Of a stretch of DNA of 64,000 nt, positions 57,801 to 64,000 are shown piece by piece. The notes beneath the pieces are model-generated. The model had not been told where the DNA came from, made no database searches, and saw nothing but the letters and a program-made list of their open reading frames with translations. Source of the DNA: Methylosinus trichosporium OB3b (lineage in GTDB: Bacteria > Pseudomonadota > Alphaproteobacteria > Rhizobiales > Beijerinckiaceae); assembly GCF_002752655.1 (NCBI RefSeq), contig NZ_CP023737.1, forward strand, positions 1,992,001 to 2,056,000, in the 5' to 3' direction. The translations under genes were made by a program, and so were the position numbers. The number at the start of each line of letters is the position of its first letter. Within the stretch, counting starts at the first letter, position 1.

Positions 57801-58160
57801 CGTCTGCGCGCCAAAAGCCGAGGACGACAGGTTGGACTGGCGAAGCACGACATTCGCGCCCGACGCCACAGTTATATCGCCGACGGTGCTGGTCAGCACA
57901 TAGGAGCCGAATTCATTGCCGTCGAAGAAGGAGCTCGGGATGACGATCTCGCCGCTCGCATTCTGCGCCGTGGCGATCGCCGCCCGCGCGGCGCTCGTTC
58001 CCAGATTGCCGACTCCGGCCTGAAGCAAATCCTGGCCGTCGGCGGAAAGGCTCGGGATGGCGGAAGAGGATGAGGAAAAAAAGGACGTGACGGGGCCGGA
58101 TCCGCCGACGATCCGGATCGACGGCGCAGCGAGATCGAGAGCGCCGCCGCCACTGAAGCT
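48849..58160 (-). CDS. Filamentous-haemagglutinin-type exoprotein, distal 3,103 codons after an in-frame TAG
   Basis: This is the direct in-frame continuation of the gene at 58161-61442 beyond a single TAG codon. It encodes about 3,100 residues of repetitive, Gly-, Ala-, Ser- and Asp-rich beta-helix sequence with recurring VTLxAxxGxVxVDG-type strands, then a region about 1,000 residues from the end with GGVDLLAPIAAALGVSREEAW like that of DUF3739-containing haemagglutinins, and a C-terminal tail rich in Gly and Asp (GYGGGSGEDAGGADAG) ending in basic residues. There is no other stop in the whole distance. If not read through, translation could only restart at internal codons such as TTG at 58028, without a secretion signal. 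Confidence 0.8.
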   Translation of the reverse strand, partial: SFSGGGALDLAAPSIRIVGGSGPVTSFFSSSSSAIPSLSADGQDLLQAGVGNLGTSAARAAIATAQNASGEIVIPSSFFDGNEFGSYVLTSTVGDITVASGANVVLRQSNLSSSAFGAQTTAPSGARPRDFAPLGLAPDGLRKPVSLTLFDAGGLTPSGELSARPDSSQLGGLVVEAGASISTDSGASGPASISLVAANGPVTVLGSLTARSGAINLVNVGNGSFSPLSAGIQVPLQVETGVWVGAGATLDVSSLFVPDPRVTGYATGSLLDAGVITLVGGTNTTERQSAGAVVVAEGATLLLEGAVANIQTPGRTIPGAGPILLDRTIWSNGGALDIGGANLYFAGTVKAEGGARLAAGGSLTIGGAPAPALPGSISLSNLLDGSGLLKGPQLIVIGPDSRIGAALSGTAPETFFAQPGLPTGGYVGAGMLSASGFDSVSIFTNNGAIAFSGNIVVRVPGALTLSANYPSYYAYAPFVLLPEVEGLLPDGLDLSCPFSCSALPDASGATALLEAGYVRLVGNIQGGAPARPILSPSGGTLDIRAQWIDLQGTISFDNMQSVNLESAGAIRLLPQFYGGAYPDNWTDPHFTGALIAPGDLTLKAAEIFPASETQFLLAAGVAPDAIDAGFDTLTILPNGAPTAPLSVGGAIALEAPIIRQNGVLWAPLGNIVLGYDGDASKLPSTLAQTFGSLLVPAQSVTLGAGSLTSVSAAGLDLPYGYTVNGADWFFGPPSNGQTTRISADCAAAGVYCPPAKSISLLGADVSASAGATIDGSGGGDIYATEFIAGNGGSRNVLATYEPILDNPGHYASQYPDGRQVYALVPSYLASVAAFDPTFAAYPYYSGVAANPGSNLADVVPTSQLSSVKDLVTTATAPGTAIRIGAGGGVPAGTYVLMPGMYATLPGAYRVVQVAGDVNPAIPIAAGTADGSRYVSGSYVNLITGATDSRTSLFQIQPKSTWSQYTDIVVTPGARFFAEQAATANVSIPPLPVDGGVLVFSATNTLSFRSDNRFDAGVSDLSPEVTGASGQAQISAKNIYITDGSGVAPTDALVLDAEQISNLGIGSVLIGGTATSTTTGIKIDAVASKLEIHTPDRALNAPDLVLVVGSDAETGAPGALTVDAGSVVSGYGAAPTGAQRGYRLDGAGALLRVSAGAATGIAFSASSNQPASLFIGAGATIEGSNSLSLATRGSVTVDPSAALRARNYDLVSDLINIGGGESGLVLSASTLANFAGAETVELHSGSVINFFDAGGVTLGDLTRPIGLLTLDASGLSDQGGSTTIDAANVALVNLEGSGNFSGALSGANGRLAINASERVVVGDATAGASGFRLVDFGAVAVQAGSAIEFRGVAGSAPGLDADAADVTLTAPVVRAASGATQTLKTAGTLTLLSNGAPPAADPSDVGGALTLTARSIFDNGALQALSGKLKLDATSGDLVLAGGARFLASGSAVQILHQTEYAPGGSVTLLAENGNVQIDGGAEIDVSAVGPGYAGALDISASRTATLNGVFKGGAKYSDAGGRFSLAADALTAGGLANLLGAGFTRSFAVSLEHGDIVIGAGSTLTSQLVTLTANHGGVVVDGVIDANGPSGGLISLFGASRVQIGAAAQLLAASRLVTDPDDPGFANGAAQLVQTGGVITLGTTGTPSGSFNADGSQKITQSGAITVAAGAVLDVSGGSGVTDLTGPDGRPLVASNADGQVILRAPLLTDGTLASGHVNVQFAGTVRTREAAPSGPNSGVTLHAYETWSAADRRNFDGIVDPAGWYDSHGALVDGVFKDAAGATVATLTAGVLTGGLTHFDGTPYTLSDYLKYAYFAPTAPNLAHVRFYQQTLVDFVQNFPTANFSSLGGLPNFSARPEIVLANPNGDITVASNWNLGADGRQDPADPSHFVSCNGFCYRTAAGEPGVLTLRAGGNVNVHATIGDGFYETQDVFGGTGFNGLLVANLIANNPQLAGGIDASGNPIFEYNTTSAASLMQVASGNKGSFTFNIAAGAAESVDPGAVAAGASGSFILDGFTSYRNQDSNSAGARNPWPYFFIPNPTNNGQPIPIFVPTLLRTGAGSIAIAAAGDVILKEEDTYPVSLPIDPYGDVATVSVPIAGSIYTAGALVVTLPANFAAPTLPQIDQSQVNGLASTPAWSEGGGSVTVGAGGSIIGVSPAGVLPGTVDQATFSPYTYAGQAWNQWYYHQGLSNGSATPFSGSGTDCGASASCQTAAWVNIATFYGVGALGGGDVRLTAGEDIRDLSVSLPETLVVGGGGAAGTPIAGAATITFFGGGNLTARAGGDIDSGAFLVGRGAGLIEAGGSIQATPLAPGATNPFNRISLTSTFGGNVALLLAVQDGFVQALARGSATLAAIYDPASLPLTYDGGTVLNPSAPRFPSTIAGATSFAELPGNIGSAGVPTLLGNIFTTYGAESGVSLRSTSGDVTALGNGDSGIENYVPGTITNPGIAQIGGILLPATLDLAALRGDITISPGDVFFYNTTRTASRANIVPYPYPSPRGDGTITLAAGQSIIIDRTIQDYNALTMPDLATDSNQYVRFGFNINGVTGPDPANYISPMGVPLAALTRPLHLLGDGQSESPAVVAAGEDITGYFSLIKPAWIEAGHDVDIGFIGQNNSATDITSIAAGNDLGGQLALGAALDSYIYLYGPGALLLQAGRDIGPFQTSATANNTTAGVATLGDGSSVGGAVKPPSLNANFGLSVVPYLPRQSASIDVLFGVGPSLVHPDPLGWRTAIDQYVDPAHAGTGGVDLLAPIAAALGVSREEAWTAFRTASFQRQQLLLDRAFLVFLGEVAADYHNPASPYFGQYGRAYAAISTLFPAAYGYTDNAAGGSLGASTLVQTGRLALAQSVLETQLGGDIQIIGPGGGAILGTSAADALTPAQQGVLTLSGGSIRAFTDSSILLNQSRVFTLQGGDITLFSANGDISAGSGPKTYVSNPPITDLCDIDGVCSLNPSGLISGAGIGALVTLPGQDPTLSNVTLVAPHGTVDAGSAGIRVSGNLTIVAARIANAYNVQAGGAVAGLPTQSAPSSGALSATNSATAAQRQTVLPTQAGQNDQPSIILVEVLGYGGGSGEDAGGADAGSESQDARKRRGGAGAN

Positions 58161-61100
58161 CTACGCGTAAATCGTTCCGCCCAGAGCGATGTTAGCGTTC
58201 AGAACGCCGTCGGTCGGCGGGACGAGGGTCGCCGACCCCTGTTGACATGAGGTGAGGCACTCGAAGGGCAGAAGGCCATCATTGTAGACGCGCAGCGTCA
58301 GATTGCCGCCCTTTCCCGCCGGCAAGCCATCGGCGCCATAGTCGAGATGGTTGTTCACTCCGACATGGCCGCCGCCGGAAACATCGATGACGCTGCCGCG
58401 CTGAAGAACGATGCTTTGCGTGACATCCACATAAGTCGAGTTCGAACCCTTGATCCCGGTCGGAGTCGTGATGCTGACCGAGCCGCCATCGATGAAGGAC
58501 GACCCTTGCAGCCCGTCACTGGTCACGCCCGAATCATTGACCCACAGACCGGCGACGTCGAGAACCGCATGCGGCCCGAGCACGAGATCCTGCTGCGGCT
58601 CAGGGAGAGTCTTAGAAGTAGAGCCGTCGTAGCGCTCACCAAAATTTGCTCCCTTGAGCGAAATATTGCTGCTCGGCGCGTTGAGCACGCCGTCAATGGT
58701 CGTAACGCCGGAAAGCGTGATCCCCGGCACGGCTTTGGCCGTGCTCGGGGCGGCTTCCCCGAAGCTTGCGCTCGGCCCCGGCCGTGTGGTGAGCGTAGCG
58801 ACAGGGCCGGAGCCGCTATAGGGCATGGTGAGCAGCTCCGCGCCCGCGACGCTGATCGAGCCGAAGCCGGCGGCCGACAGAATATCGGTATAGATCGGGA
58901 CATATTTGCCGGCGTCGGCGAGCGCTGTCCCCCAATCGAACGTGGACGCGGTCAGCGGCGTCAGCCCCTCGACGACGCCGAAGGGGTCCACGCCAGCGCC
59001 GCCGATCTGCAAAACAGCGTTGTCATTAAAAATCTGCCCGGCGCGAATCGTGAAGGTGATCCCGAGAGACGCGTTTTGCGGCAGGCTGTCCGACGCGCGC
59101 TGCCGCGGACCGGCGACCGTGTCCGCGATGACCGTGCCGGCCAGCAGCGGAACACCCGCCGCGACAAAGATCGACCCGGCGTTCGAGCCGCTGAAATACG
59201 CGGGCTCGCTCTGCAAGGCGTTCAAGCCGCTCGTGTAGATTTCGGAAACGTTCCAGCGCGGGTGATCGACCTTGAACTGGCCGGCGACGCCGACATAGGC
59301 AATGCTCGGATCGGCGTTGCCGATGTCGTAGATGCGACCGTTCGAGCCCACCAGCCGAGTCGTGGCGATCTGGCCGCCCTGATAATTCACATAGCCGCCC
59401 GAAATGTCGATGATCGAGCCGGGCTTTTGAACGAAATAAGCCGTATTCGCCGCGCCATCCGGCTTGAGCGAGCTCGACGTGAACGAGCCGCCGACGCTCA
59501 GCAGTTGTTCGATCGTCTGCGGTATGGTTCCGACATCGCCGGAAAGGTCGAGGATGGGCGAGCCGACCCACGCGAGACCATCGGCGCGCACCCCATGTAG
59601 GCGCGCGTCGATCGTGACCGTGGAGCCGATGAGGGCGCGCGACAGCGGATTGTCGGCGACCTCGGCCTGGGTGATCAGAACATTGATCAGATATTGCGCG
59701 ATCGGCGCGGAAACGCCGGCCAGGCCCGACAGATCGACGATGCTGCCCTTGTCGAGCAGCACCGTGCCGCCATCGCCCGCGTTCATGGTCACGGCGCCGC
59801 CGGGCGCCTTTATGAAGACGCCGGGCAGAGCGGCGCCGGTCACGGGGTCGATCTCGTCGCCATGGACCAGGATGTCGCCGACTGCGGTGATATTGATTTG
59901 CGGCTGCAAATTCTTCTGGAAATAATCCGACGCGCTGAGCAGCGTCTTGGTCGTGATCACGCCGCTCGTGCTGCTGGGCAGAATCGAGATGAAGCTTCCC
60001 GCGGCGAGGTCGACGTCGCCGCCGACCGCATTGATCGTGATGGAGCCCGGCCGCTCGACGCTGGTGTTCGCCGACAGGCCGCCGGCCTGCATCACCTGGT
60101 TCCCGAACAGCGTAATATTGCCGTCATCGGCCTCGATGAGCCCCCCGGCGTTATTGGCGACCAGGGCCTGACCGCCGCCCGGCTGGACGCCGGGTGGGAA
60201 AGATACGATTTTCGTCCGCGCGACTCCGGTCTGGGTCGGCGTCGGGTCGGCGATCTGAAGTTGATTTCGGACAGCCGTGTCATAGGGCTCATTCCCGACG
60301 GCCGCCAGAATCGCTCTCCCCCCCGGCGTCGAGATATAGCCGGAATTCGAAACCTGCGCGCCGGTCAGCGCGACATATCCGCCGGCCCCGGACACAGTGT
60401 TGCGCGACGTGGCGATCGTCGCGCCCCGTTCGACGACGATGTCGCCGGCGCTCGAAACCGTCGGGACCTGAGACAAGTCGCCCTGCGTGAGAACAACGGC
60501 CTTCCCCGTCGAAGACGCGACGTTCAGATAGAGCCCGTTGTCGACGAACATCCGATTGGCGGCCGATTCGTTGACGGGAACGAAAAAGTCGGTGAAGCTC
60601 GGCGGTAGAGAATATTGATAATTCTTGTGATCCCCTTCTGCGAAGACGGAGGCGGCGAGGTTGCTGTCGATGTCGAGCGACGACGCGACCAGCGATCCGA
60701 CATTGATCTGGCTGCCGCCATTGAAGATGATCCCATTGGGATTGATCAGGAGCACCGTTCCTTCGGCGCTGATCTGGCCGAGAATTTGACTCGGACGTCC
60801 GGTCGCGTCGATTCGGTTGATGATGACCCAATCGTTGCCGTTCTGAGAATTGCCGCCGCTCTGGTCGAAATCGACGGTGGTGTTGGAGCCGACGTTGAAC
60901 TGCTGCCAGGTGGCGACCGCGCGCTGCGCTGTCTGCTTCACGGTGACCGTGCAATGGCCGCCACTGCAATTCGCGGTGCCGCGCGCGGCATCCGGCTTGA
61001 TGGCGTTGATCCAGAGATTGGGATCCGAACGAGGGTCGATGACGAGTCCGAGGTGGTTTGGGCCGAGCGAGCCATATCGGCTGAGCCCATCCACCACGAT

Positions 61101-61442
61101 TCCGTTCACCCCTTGCGGCGCCTCGAGCCCGCTCCGGATCGCCTGCTGCGCCGCCAATTGCGCCGCCTTCAGCGCCTGCACGGCCTGGGCCGCTCTGGTC
61201 AGCGAATCGAGGGACCGCCGCGTGATCGCGTCCGCCTGTCGCGCCGCCGTCGACGCCGCGTCCGCCGCTACGGCGGGAGGCGAAAAGCCGGCGCCGCCAT
61301 GCAATGGCCTCGCCGCCCCATCCTGCGCCGCCGCCAGCGTGAGCGCCAGCGCGCTCGTTCCCGCGAGGAGAAGACGGCGCGCGCCCACATCGCAGTGTCC
61401 GATCCGGCTTGCCGAGATGACGCGCAAATCACACCAGAACAT
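58161..61442 (-). CDS. Filamentous-haemagglutinin-type two-partner-secretion exoprotein, N-terminal 1,093 residues
   Basis: This section carries an extended signal peptide (basic n-region, then LLLAGTSALALTLAAAQDGAA) and the TPS secretion domain at about residues 120-330: ATWQQFNVGSNTTVDFDQ, NRIDATGRPSQILGQISAEG and LLINPNGIIFNGGSQINVGS are the classic haemagglutination-activity motifs, including NPNGI. Beta-helix repeats follow. A partner TpsB-type outer-membrane transporter is needed for export and is not in the window. The open frame ends with TAG at 58161-58163, yet the sequence goes on in the same frame for 3,103 codons. The ATG at 61442 is the only good start. Confidence 0.85.
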   Translation of the reverse strand: MFWCDLRVISASRIGHCDVGARRLLLAGTSALALTLAAAQDGAARPLHGGAGFSPPAVAADAASTAARQADAITRRSLDSLTRAAQAVQALKAAQLAAQQAIRSGLEAPQGVNGIVVDGLSRYGSLGPNHLGLVIDPRSDPNLWINAIKPDAARGTANCSGGHCTVTVKQTAQRAVATWQQFNVGSNTTVDFDQSGGNSQNGNDWVIINRIDATGRPSQILGQISAEGTVLLINPNGIIFNGGSQINVGSLVASSLDIDSNLAASVFAEGDHKNYQYSLPPSFTDFFVPVNESAANRMFVDNGLYLNVASSTGKAVVLTQGDLSQVPTVSSAGDIVVERGATIATSRNTVSGAGGYVALTGAQVSNSGYISTPGGRAILAAVGNEPYDTAVRNQLQIADPTPTQTGVARTKIVSFPPGVQPGGGQALVANNAGGLIEADDGNITLFGNQVMQAGGLSANTSVERPGSITINAVGGDVDLAAGSFISILPSSTSGVITTKTLLSASDYFQKNLQPQINITAVGDILVHGDEIDPVTGAALPGVFIKAPGGAVTMNAGDGGTVLLDKGSIVDLSGLAGVSAPIAQYLINVLITQAEVADNPLSRALIGSTVTIDARLHGVRADGLAWVGSPILDLSGDVGTIPQTIEQLLSVGGSFTSSSLKPDGAANTAYFVQKPGSIIDISGGYVNYQGGQIATTRLVGSNGRIYDIGNADPSIAYVGVAGQFKVDHPRWNVSEIYTSGLNALQSEPAYFSGSNAGSIFVAAGVPLLAGTVIADTVAGPRQRASDSLPQNASLGITFTIRAGQIFNDNAVLQIGGAGVDPFGVVEGLTPLTASTFDWGTALADAGKYVPIYTDILSAAGFGSISVAGAELLTMPYSGSGPVATLTTRPGPSASFGEAAPSTAKAVPGITLSGVTTIDGVLNAPSSNISLKGANFGERYDGSTSKTLPEPQQDLVLGPHAVLDVAGLWVNDSGVTSDGLQGSSFIDGGSVSITTPTGIKGSNSTYVDVTQSIVLQRGSVIDVSGGGHVGVNNHLDYGADGLPAGKGGNLTLRVYNDGLLPFECLTSCQQGSATLVPPTDGVLNANIALGGTIYA

Positions 61443-61541
61443 GTAGAACCCCGTTAAATATCTGCTGGCGTTATAAATTATATTTATTATGCGCCGGTCG
61501 TCGCGAACACCACGATAGGTGAACCGGAGGAATAAGAGTTG

Positions 61542-61634
61542 ATGTCTGTGACGTCCGTAAGACGAAGCGGGTTCGGCGAGACCGTAAAATTAATGGTTAT
61601 GTCGCAAAGCTTTATCTACGGGAGCGACGGCTGA
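61542..61634 (+). pseudogene. 5' end of a gene cut by an IS end
   Basis: An ATG at 61542 follows GGAGGAATAAGAG, one of the best ribosome binding sites in the window. The frame reads MSVTSVRRSGFGETVKL and then enters the IS-like terminal sequence at 61595, ending at TGA 61632-61634. This suggests a real gene whose body was replaced by insertion sequences. The gene cannot be identified from 18 residues. Confidence 0.35.
61595..61631 (+). repeat. Degenerate extra copy of the IS6-like terminal sequence
   Basis: GGTTATGTCGCAAAGC followed by TATCTACGGGAGCGACG resembles the left end of the neighbouring element (GGTTGTGTCGCAAATT, then GTCTACGGAGACGACG) in the same orientation. It may be the remains of an earlier insertion. 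Confidence 0.5.
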
Positions 61635-61641
61635 GCGCGAA

Positions 61642-61693
61642 GGTTGTGTCGCAAATTTTGTCTACGGAGACGACGCGGGCGTGTGAGAGTGAC
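61642..61693 (+). repeat. Left terminal inverted repeat of the IS6-like element
   Basis: This pairs with 61872-61923 over 52 bases with two mismatches. It is longer than the 14-20-base terminal repeats usual for the IS6 family. Confidence 0.75.
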
Positions 61694-61866
61694 CCGGCAT
61701 CGAGCGGCGAAGCGAGTGACACGGACGATGCTAAGCTTCAAATCATTTCGATCGGCCGCTGCGACGCTCTTCGGGGATCGAACTCACGCATATGATCCGA
61801 AAGGACCCGTTGCAGACCAGGGGCGAATTGCATCCAGCCCAGCAGTTCTATGCCCTCGCCGCGTGA
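61692..61866 (+). pseudogene. C-terminal fragment of an IS6-family transposase
   Basis: The frame reads HRAAKRVTRTMLSFKSFRSA and, after a one-base shift near 61773, GIELTHMIRKDPLQTRGELH and PAQQFYALAA with a stop at 61864-61866. This is the conserved end of IS6-family transposases (DHRAVKRxTRPMLGFKSFRSA ... GIELMHMIRKGQ ... PAQQFYALA). The DDE catalytic residues are absent. Confidence 0.65.
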
Positions 61867-61871
61867 CCCGC

Positions 61872-61923
61872 GTCACTCTCACAAGCCCGCGTCGTCTCCA
61901 TAGACAAAATTTGCGACACAACC
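61872..61923 (-). repeat. Right terminal inverted repeat of the IS6-like element
   Basis: This is the inverted partner of 61642-61693. Confidence 0.75.
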
Positions 61924-62062
61924 GGATCACGTCGCGTTCAAATATGGCCGCCTTTGAAATCGATCATCGCGCTATTCCGCCTGCTCTTTCGCCTGCGATC
62001 ATAGCCCATACCGACCCGCTTTAAAAATTTGCGAGATGCGTCGTGCGTCGCTCACGAGTCGA

Positions 62063-63025
62063 TTATCGGCCGCCGAATACACGGAACATGCGGAAAGAGC
62101 CGCGCCATATGGCGTCTGCGCCGCCTCTGTCAGCAAAAGGCGCGCCGGATTTTTCTCGCGACGCCGCGATCAGTCGGCCCAGAGCGCGAAACTCATCGCC
62201 ACGACGCGATGATCTGCGCCAGACGAGGCCTATTGTTCGGCGTGGCTCCGGCGGCTCGATGCGGAGCACGCGGACGGCGCCTCTCGCCGTCTCTATTGGT
62301 AGGCTCATCTCGGGGAGCAAGGTGCAGCCCATGCCCGCCGAGACCATCTGAACCAGCGTCGTCAGATTGGTCATGCCAAAAGTGTCGATGTTCAGCACAT
62401 TGCGGCTCTCGCAATAGCTGAGCGCCTGATCGCGCAGGCAATGGCCGTCCTCGAGCAGCAGCAGCCTTTGCGCTTTCAACGTTTCCGCGCTGACGGAGCC
62501 AGTTTCCTCCGGCAATCCGCTCGAGGGAGCGACGAGATAGAAGCGATCCTCGAAGAGCGGCATGGACTCGAGCTCGGGATCGACAGGCGTCGCCAGCATG
62601 ACGAGGTCCAGCAGACCGTCGTCCAGCTCGGCCAGCAATGTGGCCGTTTGCGCCTCGCGAAGATGCAGAGGCCGCAGAGCATCCGCGCCGCCGCCGAGCG
62701 CATCGAACAAGATCGGCAGAACATAGGGCGCGACCGTCGGGATGATGCCGAGGCGAAGCGGGCAGAAATTCTGATCCGCCATCGTCTCCAGCTCCGAGAT
62801 GTCGGCGAGGATACGGCGGGCGACTTTGGCGATCTCACAGCCGGCAGCGGTCAATATGACCAATTTTCCGCGCCGCTCGACCAATTGCGTGCCGAGCTCG
62901 ACCTCCAGCTCTTTGATCTGCATGGAGAGCGCCGGCTGCGTCACCGCGCAGAGATCGGCCGCTTTGCCAAAATGCTCGGTGCGGGCGAGGGCGTCGAAAT
63001 AGCGGAGCTGCTTGGTCGTGATCAT
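62063..63025 (-). CDS. oxyR: LysR-type peroxide sensor OxyR
   Basis: This 320-residue regulator has an N-terminal winged helix (LRYFDALARTEHFGKAADLCAVTQPALSMQIKELE) and a periplasmic-binding-like sensor domain. The redox pair is Cys196 and Cys205 in GHCLRDQALSYC, the same nine-residue spacing as Cys199/Cys208 of Escherichia coli OxyR; peroxide would form the disulfide. It is divergent from an exported katG gene with 96 bases between the starts, a common arrangement in which OxyR controls both. The C-terminal 25 residues extend past the usual end and are basic. Confidence 0.92.
   Translation of the reverse strand: MITTKQLRYFDALARTEHFGKAADLCAVTQPALSMQIKELEVELGTQLVERRGKLVILTAAGCEIAKVARRILADISELETMADQNFCPLRLGIIPTVAPYVLPILFDALGGGADALRPLHLREAQTATLLAELDDGLLDLVMLATPVDPELESMPLFEDRFYLVAPSSGLPEETGSVSAETLKAQRLLLLEDGHCLRDQALSYCESRNVLNIDTFGMTNLTTLVQMVSAGMGCTLLPEMSLPIETARGAVRVLRIEPPEPRRTIGLVWRRSSRRGDEFRALGRLIAASREKSGAPFADRGGADAIWRGSFRMFRVFGGR

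Positions 63026-64000
<975 letters not shown>

Larger units (their letters stand above)
61642..61923. mobile_element. Internally deleted IS6-like element
   Basis: A 52-base left end (61642-61693) is repeated inverted at 61872-61923 with two mismatches. The tips GGTTGTGTCGCAAA resemble IS6-family termini (GGxxxTGTTGCAAA). Between them lies only the C-terminal part of an IS6-type transposase, so the element is a deletion derivative that might still be moved in trans. I found no matching 8-base target duplication at the borders. Confidence 0.65.
61443..62062. other. IS-remnant-rich region between the exoprotein and oxyR genes
   Basis: These 620 bases hold the promoter of the exoprotein gene at the left, a short plus-strand ORF with a strong ribosome site, a degenerate IS end, a 282-base IS6-like remnant, and an AT-richer spacer before the oxyR stop. 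No intact gene is present. Confidence 0.6.

Overview
The window is GC-rich, densely coded DNA that looks like a free-living alphaproteobacterium. The clues are the che operon with transducers in the operon, NodT-type efflux, Tat/Sec-exported enzymes and a codon use almost saturated with G or C in third positions. A Hyphomicrobiales methylotroph or methanotroph such as Methylosinus/Methylocystis would fit, but that assignment is inference from style, not proof. No rRNA, tRNA, CRISPR array or intact mobile element was seen.

Layout. (1) 1-3.2 kb, minus strand: a FecBCD/BtuCD-type ABC importer (binding protein, permease, ATPase) followed by the start of a TiaS-like protein. A ModE-like palindrome lies in front of the binding protein. 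(2) 3.2-4.2 kb: a gene-poor stretch with a decayed HicB-like antitoxin. (3) 4.2-24.5 kb: a glycan or cell-surface island. It holds a giant protein with three glycosyltransferase modules and seven LFDxxWY repeats, a TPR-sulfotransferase, a nucleotide-sugar 4-epimerase, an exported pectate-lyase-like beta-helix protein, a TPR alpha/beta-hydrolase, a minus-strand set (two methyltransferases, a DRE-TIM aldolase, a HAD phosphatase, a CMP-sugar synthetase) and an exported beta-helix protein. The aldolase, phosphatase and cytidylyltransferase together look like an unassigned route to a CMP-activated 2-keto sugar acid. (4) 24.6-36.6 kb, minus strand: a ten-gene chemotaxis operon (STAS, CheY, CheA, CheW, two tandem MCPs, CheW, CheR, CheB, soluble MCP-like protein) with many stop/start overlaps. 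(5) 36.8-37.3 kb: relics of an SRPBCC and a cupin gene. (6) 37.7-43.9 kb: an RND efflux operon in the order permease, adaptor, outer-membrane factor. (7) 44.3-48.5 kb: a membrane GGDEF protein, a large PstS-like exported protein with a candidate Pho box, and a small exported protein. (8) 48.7-61.9 kb: a filamentous-haemagglutinin-type two-partner-secretion exoprotein of about 4,200 codons, split by a single in-frame TAG and flanked by IS1595-like and IS6-like remnants. (9) 62-64 kb: divergent oxyR and an exported catalase-peroxidase that runs off the right edge.

Themes: the window combines surface polysaccharide building and decoration (glycosyl transfer, sulfation, methylation, epimerisation, trimming), a giant surface adhesin, motility signalling and c-di-GMP synthesis, which together suggest control of attachment versus swimming. 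Most of the striking observations are in the glycan island and the interrupted adhesin. Frameshift and amber claims depend on sequence accuracy and should be checked against raw reads.
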